64,000 nucleotides of DNA, taken from NCBI GenBank assembly GCA_945643635.1, contig CALZFC010000062.1:1565001-1629000 (forward strand), given 5' to 3'. Below are positions 1 to 12,856 of the stretch, piece after piece. Below the pieces are notes generated by a model. The model searched no databases and was not told the origin of the DNA. It was given only the letters and a program-made list of their open reading frames with translations. The stretch comes from Allodiplogaster sudhausi (taxonomy: Eukaryota > Nematoda > Chromadorea > Rhabditida > Diplogasteridae). The stretch's first letter is position 1. Each line of letters starts with the position of its first letter. The position numbers and the translations under genes were made by a program.

Positions 1-14
1 ACGTCATGTCTTAC

Positions 15-130
15 CTCGAGTTTCTGTGTCTGGTAGGCCCCTCTGGGTACCTCTCCTTCCGATGCTGAGCGATCAACACGGCGTGCGATTCGGTCGGCCA
101 GACCGCATGTCATCATTTGCCTGAGAAAGG

Positions 131-171
<41 letters not shown>

Positions 172-588
172 AAGGCAAAGAGAGAAGGGAGAGAGAGGGA
201 GCGTGAGAGGAGGGAAAAAGACAGAGAGAGAGAGAGAGAGAGAGAGTGAGATCGAGACGGAGAGAAGAAGACTAGATACCACAAAGATGAAGAAAAATAT
301 TTATCAAGCTAACAAGCTTGCAATCAGTGCTGAAATGGTGCCTGCTTCTGACTTGGGCCTGAAAGGGGGTGGGGGTTTACTCAACGATCTTGAGTACCGT
401 AGCAGATTAGCTGTGACGTCATCGGGAGGCTTGAGTAGCCGATCGCAGACGACATCCGCTTGCGATGCGAACGACGTGTTCACCACGTTCGTCAGCTGCT
501 GGCGCAGTTTGCGAATCTACAGGATTTGAAAGATCCCTATATATTATATATAGTATATATATATCATATATATATATATATACATATG

Positions 589-626
<38 letters not shown>

Positions 627-627
627 C

Positions 628-708
<81 letters not shown>

Positions 709-1943
709 TTAAATTTCTCACCTCCATCATCGCCTTGGGCCGAACACCGAGGCTCATGCAAATGTCCGGGGAGAGCTGAACGAAAATTATTACATATATC
801 CATATCACACTTATGATTTTAACAAACACTAATGTTTAATTGTAAGATTGTAACTTTTATTAATTCTTTTTATTACTTTAAGACAGTATAACTGACAGTT
901 CTACACGTTCGCTTATTTTTATTGATAGATAAAAAATTAGTCTTCTCGATCAAAATAGAGGGAGAGGAAAACGATTGAAACACTCACGTCAAAACATTAC
1001 TCTAGAAAAGTGAGAAGAAAAATAAAAGTTTACATTCGCCTCCTCAGCAGCCGTGACCGCTTTCATGAGTATTAAAAGGTCTCCGAGTCTTCTGCCCAGG
1101 CCACGACCGCACCACGCGCGACGTCTCTTCAATGCCTGTACAATATCATTATTATATTTACTATTAATAATTATTATTACTATTGTAAATTATTACCATT
1201 ACAACTACTATTATAAATTATTCTTATTCATTACCAATATATTTATCATCATTATTATTAATATTGGCGAGTATAAAAGATACTTCGGTCATCAACTGCT
1301 TCGTTTCAGCATCGTCCACTCCTCTAATCGATGCGACGTTCACTAGGGGCTCGCGAACTGAAATGGCGGTTTAAATTAAAATAGCGAACTTACTTTAGCA
1401 AAAAAGTGATTAAGAGAGCGATTTACTTTAGCAAAACAAGAATTACAACCTATCAAATTTTTTAAAGATAAATAAAAAATTGCAACTAATTAACGTAAAA
1501 AAATTAGGTTAAGTTCTCAACGATACTTATTTGAATATGTTTCTCATTTCTCTAAATCCCTCTTTTATCTCACTTTCACTTTCTCGTGCATTCCTTTATC
1601 TTTTATTCCTTTAAAGGAGGTATCCGGGGAATAATTAACCTAACTATTTCTCAATATGGATAAGTTCACGTTGGCGTAAAACATATATCCAGAAAGTTTG
1701 AGTGATTTTCTTCCATTGCATTCTGAACAATAGTAACGGGAAAACAGGCGGGTAGAGAATTAGCTACGGTAGGTCAGAGCCGCCCTCCTATTTCACATGC
1801 TCTCTCGACAGAGCGGCAGGCAGCTTTGTGAGCGCGCGCATTCAAACTGCTTCTCTAGCACTACTGTATAATTATTCACCGGATACTTCCTTTAACTTCT
1901 CCTTCAAACCTCTCATGCTCTCACCCCTTTGCTCTACGGTGTC

Positions 1944-1980
<37 letters not shown>

Positions 1981-3003
1981 TCTCTCTCTTTCTCTCTCGC
2001 TCTCTCTCTCTCTCACGGTCTCTCCTACTCTATCTGATCTCTAACACTCTAAAACTCAACCTCGCCCTCCACATCCAACTCTCTCTCTCTCTCTCTCTTA
2101 CCTGAGAGCGCTGCAATGAGTTGAATAGCGTGTGGCAGGAGGTTGTGTTGGTTCGCGAGTGCGAGAACTTTCGCGTAAGCAGGAGCCAATGGAAAGACGG
2201 CGAGAGTACGACCGAGGGGGCTGATGCGAGCATGGGCAATCTGTTGGAAGAGAAGCAGAGAAAGAGAGAGAAAAAGAGAGAGAGAGAGAGAGAGAGAGAA
2301 AGGTAGAGATGGAAAGAGCAAGAGAGAAAGAGAGGAAGAGACCGAGAGAGAGCGTGAGAGTTTGTAAAAGGAAAATGTGCCGGAAAAATAATAAAAATTT
2401 ATAGCGGCCCGTTCAGAAAAGAAATTAGGCTTGGTTCTTTTATTGTAGGAAGAAGACAATGCTTTGAAAAACAAATTTAACTAAAGAATTAGTAGCTTAA
2501 GAAAGGTCAAAAACTGCAAAGGAAGAAGAAAAAGAAGAGACAGCACCTCTGCCTTCTTGTTCGTCTTCTTCGTAAGTTGAAGTGCGCCCATCCGAATGAG
2601 CCTTTCCTCCGCAGCCACCAGCGAATCCACGGGTGGCGCTGATGGGAACGGGAAATTGGCTACCTGCCAAATTTGTATCGCACGTTTTGCAGATTACGTT
2701 AAAATTTATCCCCCCAAACCAAACGTTAACGAATTTGTAGATTTCACCACTTAGAACTTTTTAACCTTTAAAAACACATAATCAATTTTCAATGCCAAAA
2801 TATTGTTTGATGATTCTCGCCAAAATTCAGAGAAAAATTATTAGAGTTACAAATGACTAGATAAAAAAGACAGAGTATTCCAGTCACTAACTTTAATAAT
2901 GTTCATCGACTTGAGATGAAGAACAAGCTGGTCGGCTGGCTTGTCCAGGATTTCTGGCCTAGAGAACTTCTCCAGGTCAGTGAAGACAGCAGATGAGTAG
3001 AGC
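15..3003 (-). CDS. DHX37: DHX37 exons 21-28: ratchet/winged-helix and OB-fold-like C-terminal part, incomplete
   Basis: The exons are 3003-2892, 2663-2547, 2240-2102, 1357-1284, 1135-1034, 775-722, 516-398 and 120-15. Recognisable blocks are [70 protein letters not shown] and [10 protein letters not shown], all matching the DHX37 helicase-associated region in order. The last exon ends with CTCGAG|gtaaga at 15, so the gene continues to the left. The intron 1358-2101 holds only CT tracts and AT-rich DNA, and the intron between 517 and 721 is mostly (TA)n. Confidence 0.92.
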
Positions 3004-4794
3004 CTAACAATAAGTGTAAATGGAACATCTTGACAAAGAAAAGAAGAAGAAAAAACATGATATCAAATAACCGCTAACCTAAGCTATCCAAGGAGATCCC
3101 TTGTCCTCTCAATCGCTCTCTCTCTACCTACTTCTTGTTCCATTCTCGCTTTCTCTCTTTCATTCTCTCTAACCTGTATGCATGCCCTGGCCCCGTTCTA
3201 TTCTCCCTTTCTCTCTTTCATTCTCTCTAACCTGTATGCATGCCCTGGCCCCGTTCTATTCTCCCTTTCTCTCTTTCATTCTCTCTAACCTGTATGCATG
3301 CCCTGGCCCCGTTCTATTCTCCCTTTCTCTCTTTCATTCTCTCTAACCTGTATGCATGCCCTGGCCCCGTTCTATTCTCCCTTTCTCTCTTTCATTCTCT
3401 CTAACCTGTATGCATGCTATGGCCCCGTTCTATTCTCCCTTTCTCTCTTTCATTCTTTCTAACCTGTATGCATGCCCTGGCCTGACTCTGCCTGCCCTTC
3501 CTGCCCTTTGGTCTGAGGATGCTTGGCTGATCCTCGCAACAATGAATTGCGATACGCCGGTGACAGGATCGAAGCGGCGTCTGAAGTGTTCATTTATTTA
3601 TTTGTCATTCATTATTATCGCTTTTATATCGCAGACTTTTTACTCTATTTGATATTTTCACCCAAAACTTTTACAACAAAGAATTGACCATTTTCCGCCT
3701 GGACGAAGAGTAATTTCACGTAGAAGCATGTCTATTGAATTTTCCAACATTTTTCTACCAGGGTATGCGCATAATCGCCCTACCCTAAAAAAGGAGGATA
3801 GTAAAAATTACTGATTTTTTTTCTATGCAATATAAAAACAAAATCGACACCATACTTACCTTTTCTCGAATCCACTGTCGACAACGTATTTAATGCCAGG
3901 AATTGTGAGTGATGTCTCAGCAACATTTGTCGCCACGATACACAGTCTGCAACGGAGGAGTTTTTATTCTTCTTCTTCTTCTTCAATCTATTCAAAATAA
4001 CTATTTAAAAATAAATTAATAGAAAATTCAAACAATTTTCTCAAGGACAACAGCGATTATGCATGCCATTTCACCAAAAAAAAACATAAAGCGTAATTTA
4101 ATTGGAGCATAACGGACTTAAAAAGTATTCATAATCTAAATATTATTTTTTAAGTTCAATATTTAAAAAATATGTATATATGAAGGAAACGGAAAATGCA
4201 CGCACCTGGTTCCCTCAGGGGCAGGATCAAAGACTCTTCTTTGTTGCGCAGCAGAGAGGAGTGAGTAGAGCGGAAGGCAGAAGAGGGGCTGGCAGTCTGC
4301 TGGTGGATCGGCCAGAGCAGCGGACTCTTCGTCCTGAAATTATTTTAAATTAATTAATATTACTGGTATTATTCCTTATTAAATTTACTTACTTTATAAT
4401 GATAAAAAATATCACGTTCACAATTAGTAATTAAATTCTTTTTCACCTGATATCTAAATGCAACCACTTCTATGCAAATATATTACAACTACCGGACAAA
4501 ATGACCCAAAAAGTTACGATCGAAAAAGAAAGAAACTGCGAACTACTTGGTGAGAAGTGAACCGAAAAAATCATCGCCCCGCAGTAAAGAGCAATCGGAA
4601 TCTTTTTACGATGCGTAATATATAAATGGCTATCAATTAACCGTTAAAAATCCCGGTTTGGTTCTCTATTCGCATGTGATTTTTTTGTCATTTCTCTCCC
4701 TCCCTCCTTTATTTCGTTATTTCGTGTTTTCTCTTTCATTCTTTTTCCTCCTCCTTAAATCTCGAATTCTCTCACCCCTCAAATATTCCCTCGG

Positions 4795-4846
<52 letters not shown>

Positions 4847-6179
4847 CGCTCTCTGTCTCTCTCTCTCTCTGTCTGTCTCTCTCTCTCTCTGTCTCTTTCG
4901 CTCTCTGTCTCTCTCTCTCTGTCTCTGTCGCACTCTGTCTCTGTCGCGCTCTCTCTCTCTGTCTCTGTCCCTCGCTGTCTCCAACCTCCTGGTCCTCATC
5001 ACTCTCCATATCTTCGTCCAGATCATTCCCTTCAGGTACATCTGCTCCCTCCTCGCTCCACTCCCTGGCGATGCTCTCCTCTTCTTCGTTCTCTTCTTCT
5101 TCCTTTACTCCACTCTTTGTCGTTGCTTTAGCAGCCATTTCCTAAAGAAAACAATAATAACAATATTTATTGTAAAATTTTATAACCATATTATTAATAT
5201 AAATTTATTTAAACCATGGTATAAAAGGGTCTTCCAGAACAGAATAGTTGAAAAAGGAATCTAAAAGCAAGGTGGGGTTGTTAAAAAACCAAATATCCCC
5301 TTTCCTATCATTTTCTGTATAAAGCAACCTAGTTTGTGTAGGAAAAAATTTTTGTACGAGATTATTGAAAAACAAGATCAAAACTGCCTTTTGTTTAGAA
5401 GTAAAATTCAAATACTCATACCCATTATTTTGCCTGTCAGATCAGAAGAACTAGAATGCACTGTACCCGCCGTGCTCGTAAGCGAGCAGTTGAAATCTAA
5501 CCTCGAGTGTAATCTGCTCGGCCTCCTGCTGCCGCTTCCTTTTCCATTGCTTCCCGCAACGAATCATCGTTTCTCCATCCTTCATCTTTACATATTTCAC
5601 CTAAACACTTTTTCATATTCTAAAAGTACAAAAAAAATTAATAACAAAGGCATCCTTTTAATTCGTAAACAAAATTTTTGTTAAGTTAAGCTTATCTAAT
5701 TTAAAATCAATCTGCCAATTTAACCCATACTTAGGCGTTAAAAGTCGAGAGCGAAAAAGGTTAGTGCAATTTTGGTTTTTCACAAACAAAATGCTTTTCT
5801 CACCGAATATCACATTCAAATGCTAACGGGATATCGCTTCGCAAGCTTGGCAATCGTCTGTTGCACGTCTCGCTGACCGGGGACGAATATCAGAATGCCA
5901 CCCTCGGGAAGAGTCTCGTGGATGCGGCAAGTCTGAGATGCAAAATAGTAAGTATTGCAAAGTTATTATGCAAATAATAAAAGTAAACAACGTATATCAT
6001 TTTAATCCAAAGTATATTAAAATAATAGCGACAAAACTTTTACAAACCTTTCTAAAAGCCGCCTTCAGGAAGTCTGCCGGTGTCTTTCGGTCAAAGTGTA
6101 CCGTCACTGGATACTGGCGAGCTTCCACCTTGAGGACACGGGGAGGGCCAGCAGGGAAGAGACTGAATGGGAGAAAGAG

Positions 6180-6219
<40 letters not shown>

Positions 6220-9200
6220 TATGAGTGAGTGAGAAAGAGAGAGAAAGAAAGAGAGAGAGAGAGACAAGAAAGCAAATACATAGAAGCAAACCGTTTCTGA
6301 AGAAAGTCATCGAGACGAAGCGTCGCGCTCATGATGATCAGTTTGAGAGGCACTGCAGACTTTGCTCTGAAAAGATGAGTGCAAATTAATAACAACAATG
6401 AAAGTACAGCAATAAAAGGAACTAATTGAGAAAAATAAATATATATTTTTTGCAGTAAAAATAGAGCTAATCATTGACGTCACCAAAATCGTGGCAACAT
6501 TCCACCTGGTGATGCTTTGTGCTTGCATACAAAGTAAATTTTTTGCATTCTAATGCCACCAACAAAATTAAAACCTCTAGCCAGGCACTTTGTTCCCCGC
6601 CCTTACAATATTTATTGTATTGCAATGGAGGGAGAGCGAAATGACATTATCGATAATATGGACGTAAGAAAATATTAATTGTTTACATTTTTATCAAGCA
6701 GAGGAGGTGTCGCAACATTTTTGAATAGAAATACTTCAAAAATAAAATAAAATAAATACCTCAGGGGCGCTACCCTTGAAAGCAGTCCAATCAATACATC
6801 CGAGTACAGCGATCGCTCGTGAGCCTCGTCTATGATGATAACGGAATACCTTAAAGGAGTATAACTTTACTTTGAATTGCACTCTTTTATCTGAGCAATT
6901 TTTCTTAAAATCATCTACAGCTTAGATTCAATCTTTTCAAAGTAAGGATTCGTTGATGAATTTTACGAAAATATTTAACAAGAAGACTTTTTTAATGGAA
7001 ATTCATTATTTAATGGACCCAGTTTCCACGAAAAAAAAAGCTTTTCCGATCACACGATCAGTGACAGCCTGAATTTGAATGGGCCACCAAATCAAAGTAG
7101 CTGTCAATAATTGCATAACATCCTCAGATCCTTCTTCCTCGCAAATAAATCATAGAGCTATGATACTGTATTTTTCGGAACCAAACTGAAAATTACAAAA
7201 GATGCGGTCCAACTTTTTGAGCATGATATCGGTGGACATCTCCTTCATGAGAACTCCGTCCGTCATGAAGAGAATGCGCGTGTTCTCAGAACGGGTTCCT
7301 TCGTAGCGAATCTGACAAGAAAAATTAAAACTTTCTCTGAGAGAGAAAAACACGTGCCTTAACAACACAAGAACGTATCTCTTTGTCAGAAAGAATCAAA
7401 CATTTAGAATGATAAATGAATGATAGTCCCCTATCGTACTGTAACTCCAGGGGAAGGAACAACTACAGAGTGAAGTAATCGATAGCGGCAGAATAGATTA
7501 CGGAAGAATGCATCACGCTGAAAAGCTGACCTGATAAGAGACAGCTTCCTTATCTCCGAGCTCTTCACCCACGCGACGCGCCATGCTGACCGCAGCCACG
7601 CGTCTCGGTTCCGTCACGCCAATCAATCGGCCATCCGTGGTGTAACCGGCCTGCGCATCAAAGGATTGGCAAGTTTCCAAAAAGATTTGTTCCGACAAAA
7701 TTGCTTTAAAATTGCTTATAAAGAAAGATGTGTACGAAGAAAGAAATAAGGAAAAGGGCGAAACCTCATAAAGCATCTGCGGAATCTGCGTCGTTTTCCC
7801 AGAGCCGGTTTCACCGCACACGACGACAGACTATAGAGATGTCAGAATATCTTTTAAAGACTCTTACAAAGAATACATTACTTACATTATACTACAAAAA
7901 AGTTATATTAGATTATAAAATGATTAAACAATATTACAAAACTATTATATTACGTATTACAGAAATTTTATTGCATAAATGATATACTTTCACAGTAGTC
8001 TGAGGAAGAAGAGGCAAAAAAAACCTACAGTATGATCATTGATCGCTTCCACAATGACTTGTTCCTCTGCAAAGATGGGCAGGCGAGAGCGGGCCGTCTG
8101 AAATATGCATGAGAAGCGAATTTAACTTAATTCGAGAAATGTTAAGTTGGTCGCCAAAATCGATAAAAGTGGGCAGTAGCACTTAAAAAACATACATGTT
8201 TTCATAATAAAAAAGTAACTCTCCCTAAACCAAGCATGGAGAAAAATTCCACCTAAATTAATTAACACTAAAAAAAACTAGAAAGCAAAGAACAAAATGC
8301 TGGAAAGAAAGTCTGACAAAAAACATGAATGCAGGGAATCTATGTCTCGGAAATGAGGGTGGGGGATAAACCAAATGAAGATTTTTTTCTGCCAATATAT
8401 TGATTTAAAAAAATGTTGGCCTGGCTGTTTTTAAAAGATTTTTAAAAAGATTTTTTTTTAAGACAAAAATCCGGCCCGACCTGAACTGCTTCCTCTCTCT
8501 TGACAACGATTGGCTTCCTCAGCCACGTGGATTCAGGCGCCTTAATGCCGGCCAGCACGGCATCGTCATCTTCTTCTTCGTCCTCAGGTCGCTCTAGCCG
8601 CTTGTACGAAGACGTTGTCGAAGGAGTTGTCTGCAATTTAACTGCTGGTCGTGTATGAAGGAGAGGAGAGAGAGCAAGAGAGAGAGATAGTGAGAGAGAG
8701 AGAACACAGATACTTTTGTGACGGGTGCATCGCCCGCATCAAGTGCGTCTTGCACTGCTTCCGCTGCATTCTCCTCAGCTTTCTCCACCTGGAATAGAAT
8801 GCAAGAATCTTATATAAAAAATATTTATATTTTCATTTGCTAATAAAAAATTTTTTATTATTGAAAAAATATATCTTCCAAGTTATGGATGAACAATGCA
8901 CTTTGATTACGAGGATACAATGCGCCATCTCTTCCCCGCTAACCTCTTCCACCACCTCCTCCTCTCCATCTTCTTCCTCCCCTTCTCCCTCCTCATCCTC
9001 CCCCGTCTCACTATCCGTCTCGTAGTAGTTCTCCTGCTTCTGCTCCTTGTTGTGGATGGTCTCTCGCTGCTTCACCTTTACTTTCCTCGCTACAACAGAC
9101 GTGTCAGCCTCCACGATTTGTCTGAAGGGAAAATTGCAAAAAAAAGAGAGAAAAATCGGCCTTCCATCTATTACAAGTAGCTCCAGGGAAAAAATTACTC

Positions 9201-9481
9201 TTTTTCTATCTTAAAAAAGTATTTACTTATTATCGACTAATTGTTGTCCTCAATATTTGGTTTCTCCCTCTTTGTCACTCTCTCTCCTATTCTCGTTCTC
9301 CCTTACTGCCCCTATCTCCCCCCCCCCCACTGACCTGTCCTTCTTGACTTTGTCTTGCCGATGAGCAGTGGATGCCAGCGTGCTGAGATTCTTGTCATCC
9401 AGTCGATATTCGCTTAGCTCGGCGAGAAGTTCTTCTTGCTGAAGGAGTCATTTTTATCGCGCTTTGAAAACAAAAAGCTTT

Positions 9482-9526
<45 letters not shown>

Positions 9527-10155
9527 ATAGAGCGAAATATAATTTTACGGGTTCTTTGCAATACCATTCTAAAATACACGAAACCCATCTGCGTATACCG
9601 TTTTCCTTTTGAACCCCTCGCCTACAGTAACCCTCTTACCGTAAGCTTCTTCTTTTTCCTCTCAACGATGGCCGCGAGCTTCTTCCGCTTCGTCTTGCTG
9701 ACTTTCTCGGTTCTCTTCTCTTTGATGGCGGCGCGGCGCTTCTCGGCTGCCGCTGAGAGCTTCTTCTCAGCTAAAATAACGACCCTTTATAAAATGTTTT
9801 TTAAAAAATAATCTTTAAAACAAATAGCAAATCAAATAGAAAGTTTAAAAAAATAACAAAACAAACAGAAAGCCTAAATAAAACAGATTTAAAAATAATA
9901 AGAGCAATAATAGCCTATGAATCTTCAACAAACCAGCCTTTATCAGCATCCTCTCCGTCTTTTGTCTTCTTAACTTTCTTCTTCTTCTTCTTAGCTTCAT
10001 TTGGATCGATCACCATAAGGTTCGCATTTCCCGTATCGCAAGTGTATTCCTCGACATCGTCGTTGCCAGCCAATTCCACAGCAACTTCGGCGGCCAGCGA
10101 ATGGCTAGACTATAAATAATATAGAATGGATAATGGTGATATATACTATTATTAA

Positions 10156-10207
<52 letters not shown>

Positions 10208-10489
10208 TGTATATAAATGTGGATTTATTATCTATCATTATGCTACCATATATCCTATTACTGGAAGAACATATATACATAAAAGTACCGAGTATCTTCT
10301 GAACAGATTAAATTACCAGCTAGCAAACAATATTTGCAGATTGCCAATCAATACTTGTTTCATAAAACCATACGCGAAGACAAAATAAATTGTACTTGAA
10401 TAAAAAATAAATAGGAAAAAACTAACCTCCGTTCCAACAGTCGATTCTTCTGCCTTCCTCTTTCTTTTTACCTTCTTTTGGAGCGACAT
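15..10489 (-). CDS. DHX37: DEAH-box RNA helicase DHX37 (kurz/Dhr1), 28 exons, C-terminus off the left edge
   Basis: This is a nucleolar DEAH/RHA helicase. The family releases U3 snoRNA from pre-rRNA during small-subunit assembly. I joined 28 minus-strand exons giving about 1008 codons in one frame; human DHX37 has about 1157 residues, so roughly 150-240 C-terminal residues lie beyond position 1. All helicase motifs are present in order: [44 protein letters not shown] and [13 protein letters not shown]. The start is the ATG at 10489, giving [12 protein letters not shown], a basic N-terminus. Almost every junction has a GT donor, an AG acceptor and matching phase. The exception is exon 2/3, where I had to assume a weak donor near 9930 and a GAG acceptor near 9765. 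The gene lies downstream of SETD1 on the same strand. Confidence 0.95.
535..705. repeat. (TA)n microsatellite with TAC interruptions
   Basis: About 170 bp of alternating TA with scattered CATATA steps, filling the intron between DHX37 exons 26 and 27. It creates false Tyr/Ile open frames on both strands. Confidence 0.97.
1949..2100. repeat. (CT)n tracts next to a DHX37 splice donor
   Basis: CT repeats run from 1949 to 2016 and again from about 2081 to 2099. The second ends directly at the DHX37 exon 23 donor, so the minus-strand intron begins gtaagagagagagag. Confidence 0.95.
3121..3490. repeat. 58-bp minisatellite carrying copies of a splice donor
   Basis: The motif AACCTGTATGCATG recurs at 3171, 3229, 3287, 3345, 3403 and 3461, an exact 58-bp period, with near-identical CT-rich spacers. 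On the minus strand each unit reads as the end of DHX37 exon 20 followed by its 5' splice site (GCATGCATACAG|GTTAGA). The copy at 3461 is the one joined to the rest of the exon; the other five lie in the intron. The unit just inside the exon differs slightly (CTATGG instead of CCCTGG at about 3418). Confidence 0.95.
3464..6162 (-). CDS. DHX37: DHX37 exons 14-20: helicase RecA2 domain with acidic insert
   Basis: The exons are 6162-6048, 5932-5828, 5600-5502, 5141-4986, 4333-4206, 3946-3860 and 3580-3464. Exon 14 has [16 protein letters not shown], exon 15 motif IV ([14 protein letters not shown]), exons 16-17 the basic and then Glu-rich insert typical of DHX37, exon 18 [11 protein letters not shown], exon 19 motif V and exon 20 motif VI with DQRAGRAGR. 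The donor of exon 20 (GCATACAG|GTTAGA on the minus strand) lies inside a 58-bp tandem repeat array described separately. Confidence 0.94.
4798..4975. repeat. Compound (CT)n/(CTGT)n microsatellite
   Basis: A CT repeat with regular CTGT and CGCT interruptions, in the DHX37 intron just after exon 17. It gives false RER- and SLS-type open frames, including an extension of the true exon on the minus strand. Confidence 0.95.
6292..8097 (-). CDS. DHX37: DHX37 exons 8-13: helicase RecA1 domain
   Basis: The exons are 8097-8029, 7830-7765, 7650-7531, 7311-7214, 6849-6760 and 6366-6292; all phases join. Exon 8 reads [18 protein letters not shown], the usual lead-in. Exon 9 carries the Walker A/motif I, exon 10 motif Ia ([17 protein letters not shown]), exon 11 motif Ib ([10 protein letters not shown]), exon 12 motif II with DEAH and exon 13 motif III ([12 protein letters not shown]). 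These residues bind ATP-Mg and couple hydrolysis to RNA unwinding, and none of the key ones is missing. Confidence 0.95.
8481..10489 (-). CDS. DHX37: DHX37 exons 1-7: basic and acidic N-terminal region
   Basis: The exons are about 10489-10427, 10109-9930, 9765-9640, 9438-9335, 9121-8944, 8788-8714 and 8630-8481. The region is Lys-rich ([11 protein letters not shown] near 9980), then carries [11 protein letters not shown], which resembles the human stretch before the helicase core, then a long Glu/Asp run in exon 5 ([15 protein letters not shown]). Such charged low-complexity tails are normal for nucleolar DEAH helicases. The borders of exons 2 and 3 are uncertain. The intron at about 10110-10426 contains a (TA)n tract (10153-10202). 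Confidence 0.85.
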
Positions 10490-11576
10490 TTCTCAATTAT
10501 TTCAGGAAAAATTTAACAGTCCAAATGATTTCAAATCGATAGAGCCGATGAATGGGCAGCAGGTACGATATTTTGGCAATAGGAATAGCCACATTTCGGT
10601 AATCATCTCTGACGTAATAGGTTTTATTTCAAAATCACACTGCATCAAGCAGTTCAGAACTTCCACATTCAGATTAGTCTCAAATCCTATATAAAGGCAT
10701 AGATACTTGGCATAATAAAAATAACGCGGTGATGTGGCATCTAAGGTAATACATTTAGCTTATCATAAGGTTAAAGGAATTTACGAATTAATTCTTGTTT
10801 GTTATACTGTTTTCTAGACAAGCGCTTGTGAACATTAGTAATAATAACAGCACTTCTTCCTATCTTCATAGGCGGACCCGCACAAATATACGGTAAGAAA
10901 GCAAAACAAAATAACAGAAAGTGCGGAAATGGGGAAAGAGTCGAATGAAGATACTAAAACCAGTCTATAGCTGCGGGAGTTCGTTGCCTGCGGCTGCAAT
11001 TTCTGTGATTATATCGAACACAATATGAATCTTTTTTCGACACACTTGAGGTTATTTCCTTACATACTCGCCGGATTCCACAACATCCTAAGACTGGTCC
11101 CTAAATCTTCGCCTCACCAAAATACAAAAAGAGATCAATAATGTGAGCGGGTAATAGCGCCCTTCTCTAATCACATGAGTCTGAGGTGAGAAAGCAGCAG
11201 GAAACTACTGCTTATTGGTCCAATGACCACGTACTCGCTGGTCAGTAATGGGCATAGATAATGGTAATAATAATAATACTACTATAAAGACGACAATTAT
11301 GAGCAAGCATGTGGCACATATGAGAAAGGTTAGCCTAAATTGATGAAAAGTAAGCTAGAATATTACAGTATCGGATCGCATAGTTACAGAATTTCGAGGA
11401 TTGGATATAAAACGATAGGACGAAACGTGACAGATGACACACAAATTGTACAGTCAGCTTGGGAAATAATTAAAAATACCTTACCTTTCTTGGCACTCTT
11501 TAAATTCGTTTTGAAGAAGACAACCTTAAGACGACAGTTTCCAGGAATGAAAGGATTTATAGTGCGCGAGTCCGCC
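10490..11576. other. Intergenic spacer between SETD1 and DHX37
   Basis: This holds the SETD1 3' flank and the DHX37 upstream region, since both genes run on the minus strand. I see no coding exon in it. A minus-strand AATAAA lies at about 10622-10627, a possible but distant SETD1 polyadenylation signal. A weak (TAA)n-like patch lies near 11268. No TATA or other clear promoter element for DHX37 was recognised. Confidence 0.6.
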
Positions 11577-12816
11577 TCAGTTTAAGAAACGTCGGCAATT
11601 CGGCGCACCACACAAGCAATCAATCTTGTCCTCCTCGAACGGGAACTTGTAGTCGTACGTTATTTCATCTCCCTGTATGTAATAAAGACATGTTTATGAA
11701 CTTATTAAAAAGCCCACTAATAACTAATAAATGTTATGGAAATAATAATAAAAAAGAGAGTAGATAGAATACCTTGTCTATGAAAATCTTGCTATAGATC
11801 ACAATTCGCTTGTCACCGTCTACCGTGACGACCTAAAATAAACAGCAAGCAAATCTTCATGAAACTTAGTGATTAAAAAAAAACATCTTTAAAAAAAGAT
11901 GGACAGTCGAAATATGGCTTCATGTTTACTATAACAGCTCGGAAATGCAGTAAAAATATTTTTAAAGTTTTTAATCTAAAAAAATTAATTTAAAAAAAGG
12001 TTACTGCCAGGATATATCTCGAAAAACTCCATTAATATTCACCTTCGCGTAGCAGTTCGGCTGACAGGAATGATTAATAAAGCGGGCGAAGTTGCCCATC
12101 TTTGTCGCATCGATCACCTGCGAGGATGCGACCAATTTATTCATTCAATAAAAAAAATAGTGTTGAGAGTACACATACTCTTTTTAGACACATTTTATTC
12201 ATGTGACAATTCACACTATATCAAAAATTGGCTGATTTATTTTCAGTTTGTATTATTTAAAACAGTAGTTTGTAGTTGAATTTGCAGTAAACCATACTTA
12301 CCGTATCCCCATCAATCCTGAACAGATAGCTAGACCCGATTCCTCGCCTTTCGTAAGCTTTCTCCCGCTCATCCGCTACCGTAGGACGAATCTGCAGTAA
12401 AGAATCCTCTATAATGATAAAATGCTTACCACAATTCAATTTTTTTTTTGCTTTTTTTCTTCCTCTCTCTCTCTATCTCGCTGTCTCTCTCTCTCTCTCT
12501 CTTTCTTTCTCTCACTCCCTCTTCAATTACTATCCCAGCAGTCAGCATTTATTCTTCTTAAAAAATGGCTAGAAATGGTCGTTGCGAATAAACGAAAATA
12601 GGAAAATTCAAATCTACCACTTATGGACCATTTTTAGTACCTATATTAGCAACGAATAAGATCATGAAGCTTGGCCTTACAATTAGAAGTGAGCTTGTGA
12701 CCAATTAAATTCTCCGTTGTACACTTTTCTCTCTGGCTCTCTAATCTCCCCCCTCTCTCTCCATTCTAATCACACTTTGTCTCTCTCTCTCCCTTTCACT
12801 CTCTCTCATTCTCCCT

Positions 12817-12856
<40 letters not shown>

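Noticed and set aside
460..829. Tyr/Ile-repeat open frames on both strands
   Set aside because: They come from (TA)n; the true coding parts there are minus-strand exons 516-398 and 775-722.
3121..3490. CRISPR-like array
   Set aside because: The units are directly adjacent near-identical 58-bp repeats with no unique spacers, in a eukaryotic intron.
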